Assembly: GCA_910588015.1 (NCBI GenBank)
Contig: CAJUOK010000017.1
Location: forward strand, 1 to 32,883
DNA length: 32,883 bases
From: an uncultured Christensenellaceae bacterium
GTDB lineage: Bacteria > Bacillota > Clostridia > Christensenellales > UBA3700
Direction: 5' to 3'
How positions within the stretch are numbered: the first letter of the stretch is position 1; the number at the start of each line of letters is the position of its first letter. Shown here one piece after another: positions 1-7,437 of the stretch. Below the pieces are notes generated by a model. That model was not told the origin of the DNA. It worked only from the letters and a program-made list of their open reading frames with translations, and ran no database searches. Both the position numbers and the translations under genes were made by a program.

Positions 1-404
1 GTATATACGGATATCGCGTGGTATATCCCTTTCGTATCCTTCGGTATTTCCTTGTACGGACTTTCCGCTCTGAAAAATACCTCCGTTATCGTTATCTCTC
101 CGCTCTCGCTTATCGCTATTGCGTATCCCTCTTCTCCGTTTACCTTGAATTCGTATACGTATCCCAACTTGTCTAAGTTTATATCGTACAATATTTCCTT
201 TTCTGCCTCTATCTCTAATTCGCCGCTGTATTCCCCTCTCGCCAACTCCTCTATATTCTCTAAAAATACTTTGTCAAACACGTTGTTTTCGTCCAGATGT
301 TCCGCCAACGCCGTTGCGCAAGGCATTAGTATCAACACCGTCAGCGCCAACGCCAATATTGCGGCTATACCTATCCTCGTTGCCCTTCTTCTCTGCTCTG
401 TCAT
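1..404 (-). CDS. Secreted or membrane-anchored protein of unknown function, 3' end cut by window edge
   Basis: About 134 residues are visible before the gene runs off the left edge. The start codon (404-402) shares an ATGA overlap with the stop of the upstream sigma factor, and the SD-like GGAGAGAAGAGGA lies inside that gene's end, so the two are translationally coupled. The N terminus is a signal peptide or anchor: MTEQRRRATR, then a hydrophobic stretch (IGIAAILALALTVLILM) ending in an ALA-type cleavage site near residue 34. The rest is acidic and beta-rich, with a GYAIAISESGEITI segment followed by ESPY. That pattern loosely recalls the propeptide-like domains at the N termini of some secreted Firmicutes cysteine peptidases, but no catalytic domain is in view. 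Function is unknown; control by, or of, the adjacent sigma factor is an inference from coupling. Confidence 0.7.
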   Translation of the reverse strand, partial: MTEQRRRATRIGIAAILALALTVLILMPCATALAEHLDENNVFDKVFLENIEELARGEYSGELEIEAEKEILYDINLDKLGYVYEFKVNGEEGYAIAISESGEITITEVFFRAESPYKEIPKDTKGIYHAISVY

Positions 405-958
405 TCCTCTTCTCTCCCGTATGCAAATACCTGTCCTTTGTTCCTCTGCGCCTCGCTTGCCTCGTGTTCTTTTATCTTCTGCTTGGCTCTCGTTATCCTC
501 TGTCTCACCGCGTCGTAATTTATCCCCATTTGCTCGCTTATATGCTTCTGCGTGTATCCGTACAGTATATGTAATCTCATTATCCGCCTGTCTGTCTCGT
601 TGGGCAATATCTTCAGCATTTCTTCAAACTCGTTCGTTGTCTTCATATACGTGATTCCCTCTTTGCCCAAGTTCTTCTCGTCGTATTCTACGTTGCGCTC
701 TTCTTCCGCTGTCAGCTTCTCAGCTATTACTGAGCAACTGCTATACAACCATTCCGCCGGGTCTTTCACATACTCTATCCTCGTCATTCTGTACAGTTTT
801 TGAAAAAACTCCTGCGCCGCGTCTTCGGCTATAGCTCGCCTGTAAAATTGACACAGTCTGTATACTACTCTCTTGTAATAATAGGAATATATCTTTTCAA
901 ATGCCTCAAAATCAGACTCCATACTCCCTAGAAGTCTATTGAACTTTTCTGCTTTCAT
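401..958 (-). CDS. Sigma-70 family RNA polymerase sigma factor (ECF-like)
   Basis: 185 residues with the two-domain layout of a small alternative sigma factor. Residues about 15-60 resemble region 2 (FEKIYSYYYKRVVYRL, then AEDAAQEFFQKLY, matching the D-AQE-F--LY pattern of region 2.2). Residues about 115-165 resemble region 4: a LPNETDRRIMRL helix followed by a helix-turn-helix, GYTQKHISEQMGINYDAVRQ, and a basic ITRAKQKIKE helix. It is expected to redirect RNA polymerase to a small set of promoters. The SD is weak (GAGAAG). The next gene starts inside its stop codon and encodes a secreted protein with no obvious anti-sigma zinc-finger domain in the visible part. The signal it answers to is unknown. 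Confidence 0.85.
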   Translation of the reverse strand: MKAEKFNRLLGSMESDFEAFEKIYSYYYKRVVYRLCQFYRRAIAEDAAQEFFQKLYRMTRIEYVKDPAEWLYSSCSVIAEKLTAEEERNVEYDEKNLGKEGITYMKTTNEFEEMLKILPNETDRRIMRLHILYGYTQKHISEQMGINYDAVRQRITRAKQKIKEHEASEAQRNKGQVFAYGREEE

Positions 959-997
959 AATTTTCTTCTCTCGTGTAAATTTAGTATTATTGTTTGT

Positions 998-1026
998 ATA
1001 ATACCATAGTTTTAGCCAATAATCAA
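998..1026 (-). promoter_or_regulatory. Sigma-A promoter for the ECF-like sigma gene
   Basis: Read on the minus strand: -35 TTGATT (1026-1021), a 17-nt spacer ending in TGG, and -10 TATTAT (1003-998). The expected transcript start is near 991, giving an untranslated leader of about 30 nt before the ATG at 958. Assigned by eye from hexamer match, spacing and extended -10. Confidence 0.6.
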
Positions 1027-1063
1027 TTAAATTTTCTACAAATTAATAAGTTTTACGATTTTT

Positions 1064-1093
1064 TTGTCTTTTTTATTACAAGTCAAAAGACAA
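1064..1093. repeat. Inverted repeat between the sigma promoter and the cdd-like gene
   Basis: A perfect 9-bp inverted repeat (TTGTCTTTT at 1064-1072, AAAAGACAA at 1085-1093, 12-nt loop). It lies between the end of the cdd-like gene and the start of the sigma transcription unit. On the minus strand the stem is followed by A residues rather than a U tract, so it is not a convincing terminator for cdd. It could be a weak terminator, an operator or chance in AT-rich DNA. Confidence 0.3.
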
Positions 1094-1129
1094 TTTATAT
1101 TCTTCTTTTATTTTTATTCAATTTTATTG

Positions 1130-1516
1130 TTATTTCATATCAAAGCTATCGGGATAAAGTTCGCTGATATTGGTAGTCACAACTTCGCCTTTATTGTTGG
1201 ATACGAAAATAACCAAGTCGTTGCAAAACTCTTTTATAAACTGCCTTACTATTCCGCAAGGATAAGGCATACTGTCTCCCGACCCGACAATAGCCATAGC
1301 CAAAAATCCGTGTTCGCTACCTGCAATAGCCGTGCCCATTGCGACTTGCTCCGCGCATATCGTGGCGCCGTAGCTGACGTTTTCTATATTACAGCCGACG
1401 TAAATTTTGCCGCTTTCGCCCATAACCGCGCATCCAATCTTATATCCCGAATAAGGAGCGTGCGCATTCTTCATAACAAGCAACGCGTTTTCTAGCAATC
1501 TCTGTCTTTGCATCAT
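1130..1516 (-). CDS. cdd: Cytidine deaminase-like protein with an altered zinc site
   Basis: 128 residues, the usual length of tetrameric bacterial cytidine deaminases, which hydrolyse cytidine and deoxycytidine to uridine and deoxyuridine for pyrimidine salvage. The N terminus has the family pattern APYSGYKIGCAV, then GCNIENVSYGATICAEQ with zinc ligand C54 and catalytic E56. The second half of the zinc motif reads PCGIVRQ: C87 is present but the position normally held by the third zinc cysteine (PCxxC) is V90. The residue after CAE is Q rather than the R typical of three-cysteine enzymes. The first of two adjacent ATGs is chosen because GGAGG lies 8 nt upstream. It follows the WG-repeat gene by 16 nt and is probably cotranscribed. 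The fold assignment is firm; deaminase activity is not. Confidence 0.85.
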   Translation of the reverse strand: MMQRQRLLENALLVMKNAHAPYSGYKIGCAVMGESGKIYVGCNIENVSYGATICAEQVAMGTAIAGSEHGFLAMAIVGSGDSMPYPCGIVRQFIKEFCNDLVIFVSNNKGEVVTTNISELYPDSFDMK

Positions 1517-1532
1517 AATAATTACCTCCGTT

Positions 1533-2510
1533 TTATCTCCAAAATACGCTCAAATTTTCTCTGTTCAAAACTCCCCATCTGTCGTTTTGTCTGACAATGG
1601 CTTTTCCGTCTGAAAATGGCGTTGCAATATCGTAAACGAAATCTACGATTTGATTGCCGTCGGCATCAATATATCCGCTTTTTTCTCCCACCGTAACGGA
1701 AGCCAAACCTTCGGAAAAGGACGTCGCGCAATCATATTTAAAATCTATGACCAAATTGTTTTGTCTGTCGATATATCCCAACTTGCCGTCTCTTTCGACG
1801 CAAGCGCGTTCTTCGTAAAAACCGAACGCTTCTTCGTATGACGGCGGAACGACTACGTTGCCCTTCCAATCCTTATAACCCCATTTGCCTTTGCGGCAAA
1901 ACTTTATAAGACTTGTTTCCGTAAGAGCGGGACGCTCTGTCTTTTCCACAACGGGACGCTGTCTTTTACCCATAAGGATTTCAGCCCAGGTCATTCCCGC
2001 GTACATCTTGGTCAAATACTCGTTGAGTTTATCGTTTTCGTTCTTAAACTTTTTGTTTTTGCTATCGTTCCTATTGGGCTGACGGCTGTCGTTGTTGCGA
2101 GAATCCTGACGTTCTTTGCCGCCGCCCTGTTGAGCGTTGACGTTGTTTTTGCGCTCCTGTCTGTCTCTTTTATCGGAGCCTTGCTCTCTCTGCGTCGGCT
2201 GATTTGCGTCTTGCATAAATGCGATTCCGAATTTGGACATAGCCTTGGAAATCTCGATACAGTTCTTTTTGCCAATATTCTGTATCTTGTACATTTGCTG
2301 AAATGTCCTGCAAGCCAAATCGGCAAGCTTGTTTACCTTTCCCGCTTTAAGCGCGTTGTAGGTAGCTTCGCTCAATTGAAGTTCTTCTATCGGTCGAAAA
2401 AGGTCTTGGCTTTTTGCCTTATTATTCGCCACTACGCTTTGAGCCGCGCTGTCGGCATCGAACTTTTTTTTATTATTGTTTTTATTATAGTAAAACCTGT
2501 TTTTTGACAT
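1533..2510 (-). CDS. RpoA-CTD-like domain joined to WG repeats
   Basis: 325 residues. Residues about 37-97 closely resemble the C-terminal domain of RNA polymerase alpha: PIEELQLSEATYNALK and IQNIGKKNCIEISKAM compare with IEDLDLSVRSYNCLR and VRNLGKKSLEEVMKKI in the rpoA of this window. The Arg that contacts UP-element DNA (R265 in E. coli) is replaced by Ala, while the N268, G296, K298 and E302 equivalents are kept. Residues about 100-160 are a hydrophilic N/Q/K/R-rich linker. Residues about 205-325 carry four WG-type repeats (KWGYKDWKGNVV, KLGYIDRQNNLV, KSGYIDADGNQI, RWGVLNRENL). There is no signal peptide, so it is probably cytoplasmic. The SD is AAGGAA before ATG. Function is unknown; the domains suggest a nucleic-acid or polymerase-interacting adaptor. 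Confidence 0.85.
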   Translation of the reverse strand: MSKNRFYYNKNNNKKKFDADSAAQSVVANNKAKSQDLFRPIEELQLSEATYNALKAGKVNKLADLACRTFQQMYKIQNIGKKNCIEISKAMSKFGIAFMQDANQPTQREQGSDKRDRQERKNNVNAQQGGGKERQDSRNNDSRQPNRNDSKNKKFKNENDKLNEYLTKMYAGMTWAEILMGKRQRPVVEKTERPALTETSLIKFCRKGKWGYKDWKGNVVVPPSYEEAFGFYEERACVERDGKLGYIDRQNNLVIDFKYDCATSFSEGLASVTVGEKSGYIDADGNQIVDFVYDIATPFSDGKAIVRQNDRWGVLNRENLSVFWR

Positions 2511-2543
2511 ACGTTCCTTATCTGTTGATAATTATCCGAATTT

Positions 2544-2572
2544 ATTTTAGCATATTCCGTATTCTTTTTCAA
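2544..2572 (-). promoter_or_regulatory. Sigma-A promoter for the WG-repeat/cdd unit
   Basis: On the minus strand: -35 TTGAAA (2572-2567), a 17-nt spacer ending in TGC (extended -10), and -10 TAAAAT (2549-2544). The predicted start near 2537 leaves a leader of about 27 nt. It is divergent from the promoter of the plus-strand gene at 2650. Confidence 0.65.
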
Positions 2573-2634
2573 TCTTTCTTTATTATATTTATTTATTAAG
2601 CTATATTTTTTTGCTTTAATTTTCAAACTTAATA

Positions 2635-2643
2635 TGTTATAAT
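2635..2643 (+). promoter_or_regulatory. Extended -10 element directly upstream of the gene at 2650
   Basis: TGTTATAAT is a perfect extended -10 (TATAAT at 2638-2643) placed only six bases before the ATG at 2650. No good -35 hexamer sits at 16-18 bp, which extended -10 promoters can tolerate. A start about seven bases downstream of the -10 would fall on the ATG, so the transcript would be leaderless. No SD is present between the element and the start codon. Confidence 0.55.
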
Positions 2644-2649
2644 ACTCAT

Positions 2650-4389
2650 ATGAAAAAGAAATTGTTCGGAATTGCTTTTATAATTTGCCTTGCGACAATA
2701 ATTTCTTGCGCAAGCGTATTTTCCAATCCGCAATCGGCGACGGCGGAAAACATAGACGTGTTGGTATCGTTGGACGACGCAAGCTTGCTCGCGGCATACG
2801 GCGACTTGTTCGCATACACCCAAGGAAAAACCATATGCGTAGCAAAAAACAACAAGCTTTTAAGTTATGAAGAAAAAAGCGATTTCGACGAGTTTGTCGA
2901 CGTGGCAATAAATTCGACGCATATTATTGCGCTTGCAAAAAAAGGCGACGATAAATATCTGTGGGCTTACGAATACAACGACAGACGTATTGCCAAAATC
3001 AGCCACAAATTCAGCGGTTTGTTTTTAAATTATATCGTGGGAGTCTATGCTGACAACGACGGCAAATTCTTTGTGATGGAAACCAACAAAGTCAATTCCG
3101 TGTCTCTTAATCCCGACGAAACAAACTCCGCTTATTTCAATTCCAATACAAGTCTCGACGACGGTCTGTATAAAAGCGTAAAAGATTTCGCCGTGTCCAA
3201 CAACGTGCTCTATTGCATAGACGACGGAGATTTCTATGAAATCAAAGAACAAAACTTCAATTATTCCGATTTGTCCAAATTCTTAAAAAAGAACGGAGAT
3301 TATATTTCGCTCTCCGCCATAGACGACAAAGTGTTGCTTTTGAACGCAAACGGAATTTTCGGTTATGATATAGCAAGCGGAGCGCTCTCTTCTTTTGTCG
3401 AAGAAGGTCTTGACCAAAACAGCAACGTCTGCTGCGCGTACGACAAGGAAAACAACGTCTGCTACGCGTATGCCAAATCGTCGCAAAACGCAGTCAATAT
3501 GTATTTGTACGTAGACGGAAAGCTCGAATATTACGGCTGTTTTGACAACACCGTCTACACCCATCCCGTCGAATACGATATTGTAAATCTATACAAAACC
3601 ACTTCGGGAGTTACGTTATATTCCTCACCCAGACACTTGCAGAGAATGGGCGTAATACCCAGAGACGAATACCTCGTTGCGCTCAGCAAAAAGGACGGAT
3701 ATATCTATGTCTATTATCACAACGAAAAAGACAACAAAACGCAATACGGATATATCAAAGAGAATTCGGGAATAACGCTTTGTCCCGCGCAAAAGGACAC
3801 TCCGATAGGCGCGTACGCTCAACCGTTGCACGAAAATACCGCAATATATAAATACCCGTTTGCGGGAAGCGAAAAACTTGTCGACGCTTCTATTTATCTT
3901 CAGCTTATCGTAATCAACAACGTCGGTCAAGACGGCGACTATACTTGGGGTTGGTATAAAGTAGGATTCGTCGACAGCCAAGGCAAAACCGTATACGGAT
4001 ATATCAAAGCCGAGAACGCGTCGCCTTATACTCAACTGACCGCTCCGTCGCTTTCCAAATCCGTCAAACTGACTTCTAAAAAATTGGGACAGTATATTTC
4101 GCTTTACGCGCTACCCTTTGACAACGAAGAAAACGCTATAGAAGTAGCGCAGCTCGCCGAAGGCTCTTCGGTGTATCTCAAAGAAAAATTCGATAAAAAC
4201 CGCGAATGGACGGCTGTCTATTACGACGGCAAAACCGTATACGTCAGAACTGCCAATATCAGAGCTTTCGGACTGACGTCTTGGCAACTGGCTTTGGCAA
4301 TAACGGTGCCCTGCGTGGTCGTGGCTATCATAGCGGCGGTGGTCATACTTATAGTTGCCAAAAACAAAAAGTCGGCTTACATAAAATGA
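2650..4389 (+). CDS. Secreted protein with SH3-like C-terminal domains and membrane anchor, function unknown
   Basis: 579 residues. An N-terminal signal sequence (KKKLFGIAFIICLATIISC) has either a signal-peptidase I site or a weak lipobox (IISC). The bulk, residues about 35-330, is made of short beta-rich units with D/N-rich turns, like a beta-propeller. It is followed by three SH3-like stretches (about 318-385, 395-465 and 475-540), two of which carry GYIK motifs. A single transmembrane helix (about 546-571) and a short basic tail (KNKKSAYIK) end the protein, so most of it should lie outside the membrane. It has no SD, and its -10 box sits six bases before the ATG. It is divergent from the WG-repeat gene and 86 bp upstream of leuC in the same direction. 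I do not recognise the family. Confidence 0.8.
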   Translation: MKKKLFGIAFIICLATIISCASVFSNPQSATAENIDVLVSLDDASLLAAYGDLFAYTQGKTICVAKNNKLLSYEEKSDFDEFVDVAINSTHIIALAKKGDDKYLWAYEYNDRRIAKISHKFSGLFLNYIVGVYADNDGKFFVMETNKVNSVSLNPDETNSAYFNSNTSLDDGLYKSVKDFAVSNNVLYCIDDGDFYEIKEQNFNYSDLSKFLKKNGDYISLSAIDDKVLLLNANGIFGYDIASGALSSFVEEGLDQNSNVCCAYDKENNVCYAYAKSSQNAVNMYLYVDGKLEYYGCFDNTVYTHPVEYDIVNLYKTTSGVTLYSSPRHLQRMGVIPRDEYLVALSKKDGYIYVYYHNEKDNKTQYGYIKENSGITLCPAQKDTPIGAYAQPLHENTAIYKYPFAGSEKLVDASIYLQLIVINNVGQDGDYTWGWYKVGFVDSQGKTVYGYIKAENASPYTQLTAPSLSKSVKLTSKKLGQYISLYALPFDNEENAIEVAQLAEGSSVYLKEKFDKNREWTAVYYDGKTVYVRTANIRAFGLTSWQLALAITVPCVVVAIIAAVVILIVAKNKKSAYIK

Positions 4390-4475
4390 CGGCTTGAGCA
4401 TTAAACGCAGAGAAAAATCTGCGCGTTGCTTAAAATCAAAACGAAATAAATTTAATGTATATAGGAGAATTGGCT
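4390..4475 (+). other. Short intergenic region before leuC with a weak hairpin
   Basis: A 6-bp stem CGCAGA/TCTGCG (4406-4411 with 4418-4423, loop GAAAAA) is flanked by a further AGCA/TGCT pairing. It is not followed by a U tract, so termination of the upstream gene is doubtful. I saw no leucine-type T-box or leader peptide. TTGCTT at 4426-4431 could act as a weak -35 for leuC but its -10 is poor. Confidence 0.3.
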
Positions 4476-5759
4476 ATGAAATTGACAATGACTCAAAAAA
4501 TTCTTGCCAAAAAGCTGAATATGTCTTTTGAAGACGCCGTGAAAGCAATCTCCCCCGGCACGCTAACGCTCGTCGAGGTTGATACTGCGCTTTCAAACGA
4601 CGTTACGGCGCCAGTGGCAATCGACGTTTTTAACAAAAGCGGCGGCAAACTCTACGACGCAAACAAAGTGACCTTTGTACTCGACCATTTTACGCCAAAC
4701 AGAGATATTAAATCTGCAGAACAATGCAAATGCGTCAGAGCTTTTGCAAGAGCGGAAGGCGTAAAGAATTTCTTTGACGTGGGCGAAATGGGCATCGAAC
4801 ACGCTCTTCTTCCCGAAAAAGGAATTGCAAAACCGTGGTCCGTCGTCATCGGCGCCGATTCGCACACTTGCACGTACGGAGCTTTGGGAGCTTTTTCGAC
4901 AGGCGTGGGAAGCACCGATATTGCGGGAATAATGCTGTCGGGAAAAGTTTGGCTCAAAGTGCCTTCGGCAATAAAGTTTAATCTTATCGGCAAGCCGAGC
5001 AAATATATTTCGGGCAAAGACGTTATATTACATATCATAGGTATGATAGGAGTGGACGGCGCTTTGTATAAGTCGATAGAATTCGACGGCGAAGGCGTTA
5101 AGTATATGACAATGGACGATAGATTTACCATATGTAATATGGCTATCGAATGCGGCGCTAAAAACGGCGTTTTCCCCATTGACAAAACAACGCAAGCTTA
5201 CGTCAAGCATACTTGCGGAACAACTTTCGAAGAGATGTCGGCGGGCGACAACGAAGCTTATGAACAAGTAATAGATATAGATTTGTCGGCTATTCGTCCC
5301 ACCGTGGCTTTCCCGCATCTTCCGTCCAATACAAAAGCCGTAGAGGACGTCAAAGAAGACATCGTTATAGACCAAGTTATTATCGGCTCTTGCACCAACG
5401 GCAGACTTTCTGATTTGCAAGCGGCGGCAAGAGTGCTCAAAGGCAAAAAGGTCAATCCCAACGTGCGCGTTATCGTAATACCCGCCACCAATAAAATTTA
5501 TCTCGAAGCAATGAAAAAGGGCTATATAAAGACTTTTATAGAAGGCGGCGCAATCGTGTCTACTCCGACTTGCGGACCTTGTCTCGGCGGTCATATGGGA
5601 ATTTTGGCAAGCGGCGAAGTCGCAGTCACAACCACAAACCGCAACTTTATCGGCAGAATGGGCGCAAAAGACAGCTATATATATTTAGCATCCCCCGCAA
5701 CCGCAATGGCAAGCGCTATTGCAGGCAAACTTATCAGCGAAAAGCAATTGGAGGCATAA
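4476..5759 (+). CDS. leuC: 3-isopropylmalate dehydratase large subunit
   Basis: With LeuD it interconverts 2- and 3-isopropylmalate in leucine synthesis, using a [4Fe-4S] cluster. The three cluster cysteines are C306 (GSCTNGRL) and C366 and C369 (PTCGPCLGGH). GADSHTCTYGALGAFSTGVGS and the C-terminal FIGRMG motif also fit. The 427-residue length matches the shorter LeuC/HacA type common in anaerobes. An ATG at 4455 is in frame, but the start at 4476 is preferred: GGAG lies 8 nt before it and the protein then begins MKLTMTQKIL, as in homologues. It is followed at once by leuD. Aconitase-family relatives such as homoaconitase or citramalate isomerase are possible, but leuB downstream favours leucine synthesis. 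Confidence 0.93.
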   Translation: MKLTMTQKILAKKLNMSFEDAVKAISPGTLTLVEVDTALSNDVTAPVAIDVFNKSGGKLYDANKVTFVLDHFTPNRDIKSAEQCKCVRAFARAEGVKNFFDVGEMGIEHALLPEKGIAKPWSVVIGADSHTCTYGALGAFSTGVGSTDIAGIMLSGKVWLKVPSAIKFNLIGKPSKYISGKDVILHIIGMIGVDGALYKSIEFDGEGVKYMTMDDRFTICNMAIECGAKNGVFPIDKTTQAYVKHTCGTTFEEMSAGDNEAYEQVIDIDLSAIRPTVAFPHLPSNTKAVEDVKEDIVIDQVIIGSCTNGRLSDLQAAARVLKGKKVNPNVRVIVIPATNKIYLEAMKKGYIKTFIEGGAIVSTPTCGPCLGGHMGILASGEVAVTTTNRNFIGRMGAKDSYIYLASPATAMASAIAGKLISEKQLEA

Positions 5760-5760
5760 T

Positions 5761-6249
5761 ATGTTGAAAGGAAAAGTTTTTAAATTCGGCGACGACATAG
5801 ATACCGATATCATCGTTCCCGCAACTTATCTGTCGACTTTCGACGAAAAAGAACTCGCAAAACACTGTATGGAGTACACCAATCCCGAGTTTTATTCCGA
5901 GGTTAAAAAAGGCGATATTGTGGTTGCCGGTAAAAATTTCGGTTGCGGCTCTTCAAGAGAACACGCGCCTATCGCTATCAAAGGCTGCGGCGTGTCGATT
6001 GTCATAGCAAAGTCTTTTGCAAGAATCTTTTATAGAAACGCTCTTAATATAGGTCTTTATATTTTGGAATGCCCCGACGCTGTCGACGAAATAAACCAAG
6101 GCGACGAAGTAAGCGTTGACGTGGATACTGGCGAAATTACCAACGTGACCACCGGCGTTAAATATCAGGCGCAACCGTTCCCCAAATTCATTCAGAATAT
6201 TATAGAATGCGGCGGACTTATCAACGCGATAAAGGAAAATAAGATTTAG
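5761..6249 (+). CDS. leuD: 3-isopropylmalate dehydratase small subunit
   Basis: 162 residues, the swivelling domain partner of LeuC. It has the expected start (KVFKFGDDIDTDIIVPATYL) and the substrate-binding loop GCGSSREHAPIAIKG. The frame stays open upstream into leuC, but the ATG at 5761 has GGAGG six bases before it, inside the end of leuC. The leuC stop (5757-5759) is one base away, so the subunits are translationally coupled and probably made in equal amounts. Confidence 0.94.
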   Translation: MLKGKVFKFGDDIDTDIIVPATYLSTFDEKELAKHCMEYTNPEFYSEVKKGDIVVAGKNFGCGSSREHAPIAIKGCGVSIVIAKSFARIFYRNALNIGLYILECPDAVDEINQGDEVSVDVDTGEITNVTTGVKYQAQPFPKFIQNIIECGGLINAIKENKI

Positions 6250-6263
6250 GAGTATACATACAT

Positions 6264-7328
6264 ATGAGTACATTTAATATTGCCGTAATCAAAGGCGACG
6301 GCATCGGTCCGGAAGTTACGTCCTCCGCAATGAACGTATTGACAAAAATCGGAGAGAGATACAATCACAAATTCAACTTCACCGAAAGCGTATGCGGCGG
6401 TTGCGCTTACGATAAATACGGAGAGCCGTTGCCAAAAGAAAGTCTGGAAATATGTCTTAAAAGCGATAGCGTTTTGCTTGGCGCAGTGGGCGGTCCGCAA
6501 TACGATTCCCTACCATATGAGCTTCGTCCCGAAAGAGCTTTGCTCGGCGTGAGAAAGGCAATGGAACTTTATGCTAATTTGAGACCTGCAAAAATGTTCG
6601 ACGCGCTCAAAAGCGTTTGCCCTCTTAAGAATCCGAAAAATATCGATATTATGGTCGTGAGAGAACTTATCGGCGGAATATATTTCGGCGAGAAAGGCAT
6701 AAGAGACGGTAAAATGGGAAGAGAGGGTTACGACGTAATGGCGTACGGAGAACTCGAAATCGAAAGAATATGCCGCACTGCATTTGAATTGGCGCAAAAA
6801 AGACGCGGCAAAGTGTCGTCCGTCGATAAAGCCAACGTTCTTAAAACTTCGGGCGTATGGAGAAAAGTAGTGCACGAAATACACGAAGATTATCCCGACG
6901 TTGTTTTGGAAGACGTGCTTGTCGACAATATGGCAATGCAACTCGTCAGAGAACCTTCGCAATTTGACGTCGTCGTCACTGGCAACCTCTTCGGAGACAT
7001 TCTCTCCGACCTCGCGTCGCAATGCGTGGGCAGCATAGGCATACTCCCCTCCGCTTCGATAAACGAAACCACGAGAGGGCTTTACGAGCCTATACACGGC
7101 TCCGCGCCTACGATTGCAGGTAAGAATATCGCCAACCCGATTGCCACTATTCTTTCTGCCGCAATGATGCTGAAATACGCTTTTAATCTTATGGAAGAAG
7201 GCGACGCAATAGAAAAAGCCGTGGAAAAAACTCTCGATAGCGGCGCAAGAACAGCCGACTTAAGAGAAGAAGGACGCGAAGTGCTCGGCACAACCGAAAT
7301 GACGGAATTAATAATAAAAAATATATAA
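6264..7328 (+). CDS. leuB: 3-isopropylmalate dehydrogenase
   Basis: 354 residues, the normal length for LeuB, which oxidises 3-isopropylmalate with NAD+ and decarboxylates it to 2-oxoisocaproate. It shows IAVIKGDGIGPEV at the N terminus, the leucine-pathway loop ERALLGVRKAMELYANLRP, the metal site DILSDLASQ, and the nucleotide-binding HGSAPTIAGKNIANP. An SD (GGAG) lies 11 nt before the ATG, and the gap from leuD is 14 bp. This is the last gene of the leuCDB unit; leuA (isopropylmalate synthase) is not in the window. Confidence 0.95.
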   Translation: MSTFNIAVIKGDGIGPEVTSSAMNVLTKIGERYNHKFNFTESVCGGCAYDKYGEPLPKESLEICLKSDSVLLGAVGGPQYDSLPYELRPERALLGVRKAMELYANLRPAKMFDALKSVCPLKNPKNIDIMVVRELIGGIYFGEKGIRDGKMGREGYDVMAYGELEIERICRTAFELAQKRRGKVSSVDKANVLKTSGVWRKVVHEIHEDYPDVVLEDVLVDNMAMQLVREPSQFDVVVTGNLFGDILSDLASQCVGSIGILPSASINETTRGLYEPIHGSAPTIAGKNIANPIATILSAAMMLKYAFNLMEEGDAIEKAVEKTLDSGARTADLREEGREVLGTTEMTELIIKNI

Positions 7329-7333
7329 CTAAA

Positions 7334-7366
7334 TATGCCGCCGAAAAAATCGGCGGCATATTTTTT
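7334..7366 (+). terminator. Strong rho-independent terminator after leuB, bidirectional
   Basis: A perfect 11-bp stem TATGCCGCCGA/TCGGCGGCATA (7334-7344 with 7350-7360) with an AAAAA loop, followed by six T. Read on the minus strand the stem is followed by TTTAGTT, so it can also end the convergent lipoprotein gene whose stop is at 7438. Confidence 0.9.
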
Positions 7367-7437
7367 GTCAAATTTATTTTGTATCTCTTGCTTACTATAT
7401 TCAACAATTAAAAATTTATTTATAAAAATACAAACTT

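Noticed and set aside
4390..4475. T-box or leucine attenuator upstream of leuC
   Set aside because: Region is only 86 bp, with no T-box motif, no leucine-rich leader peptide and no terminator U tract.
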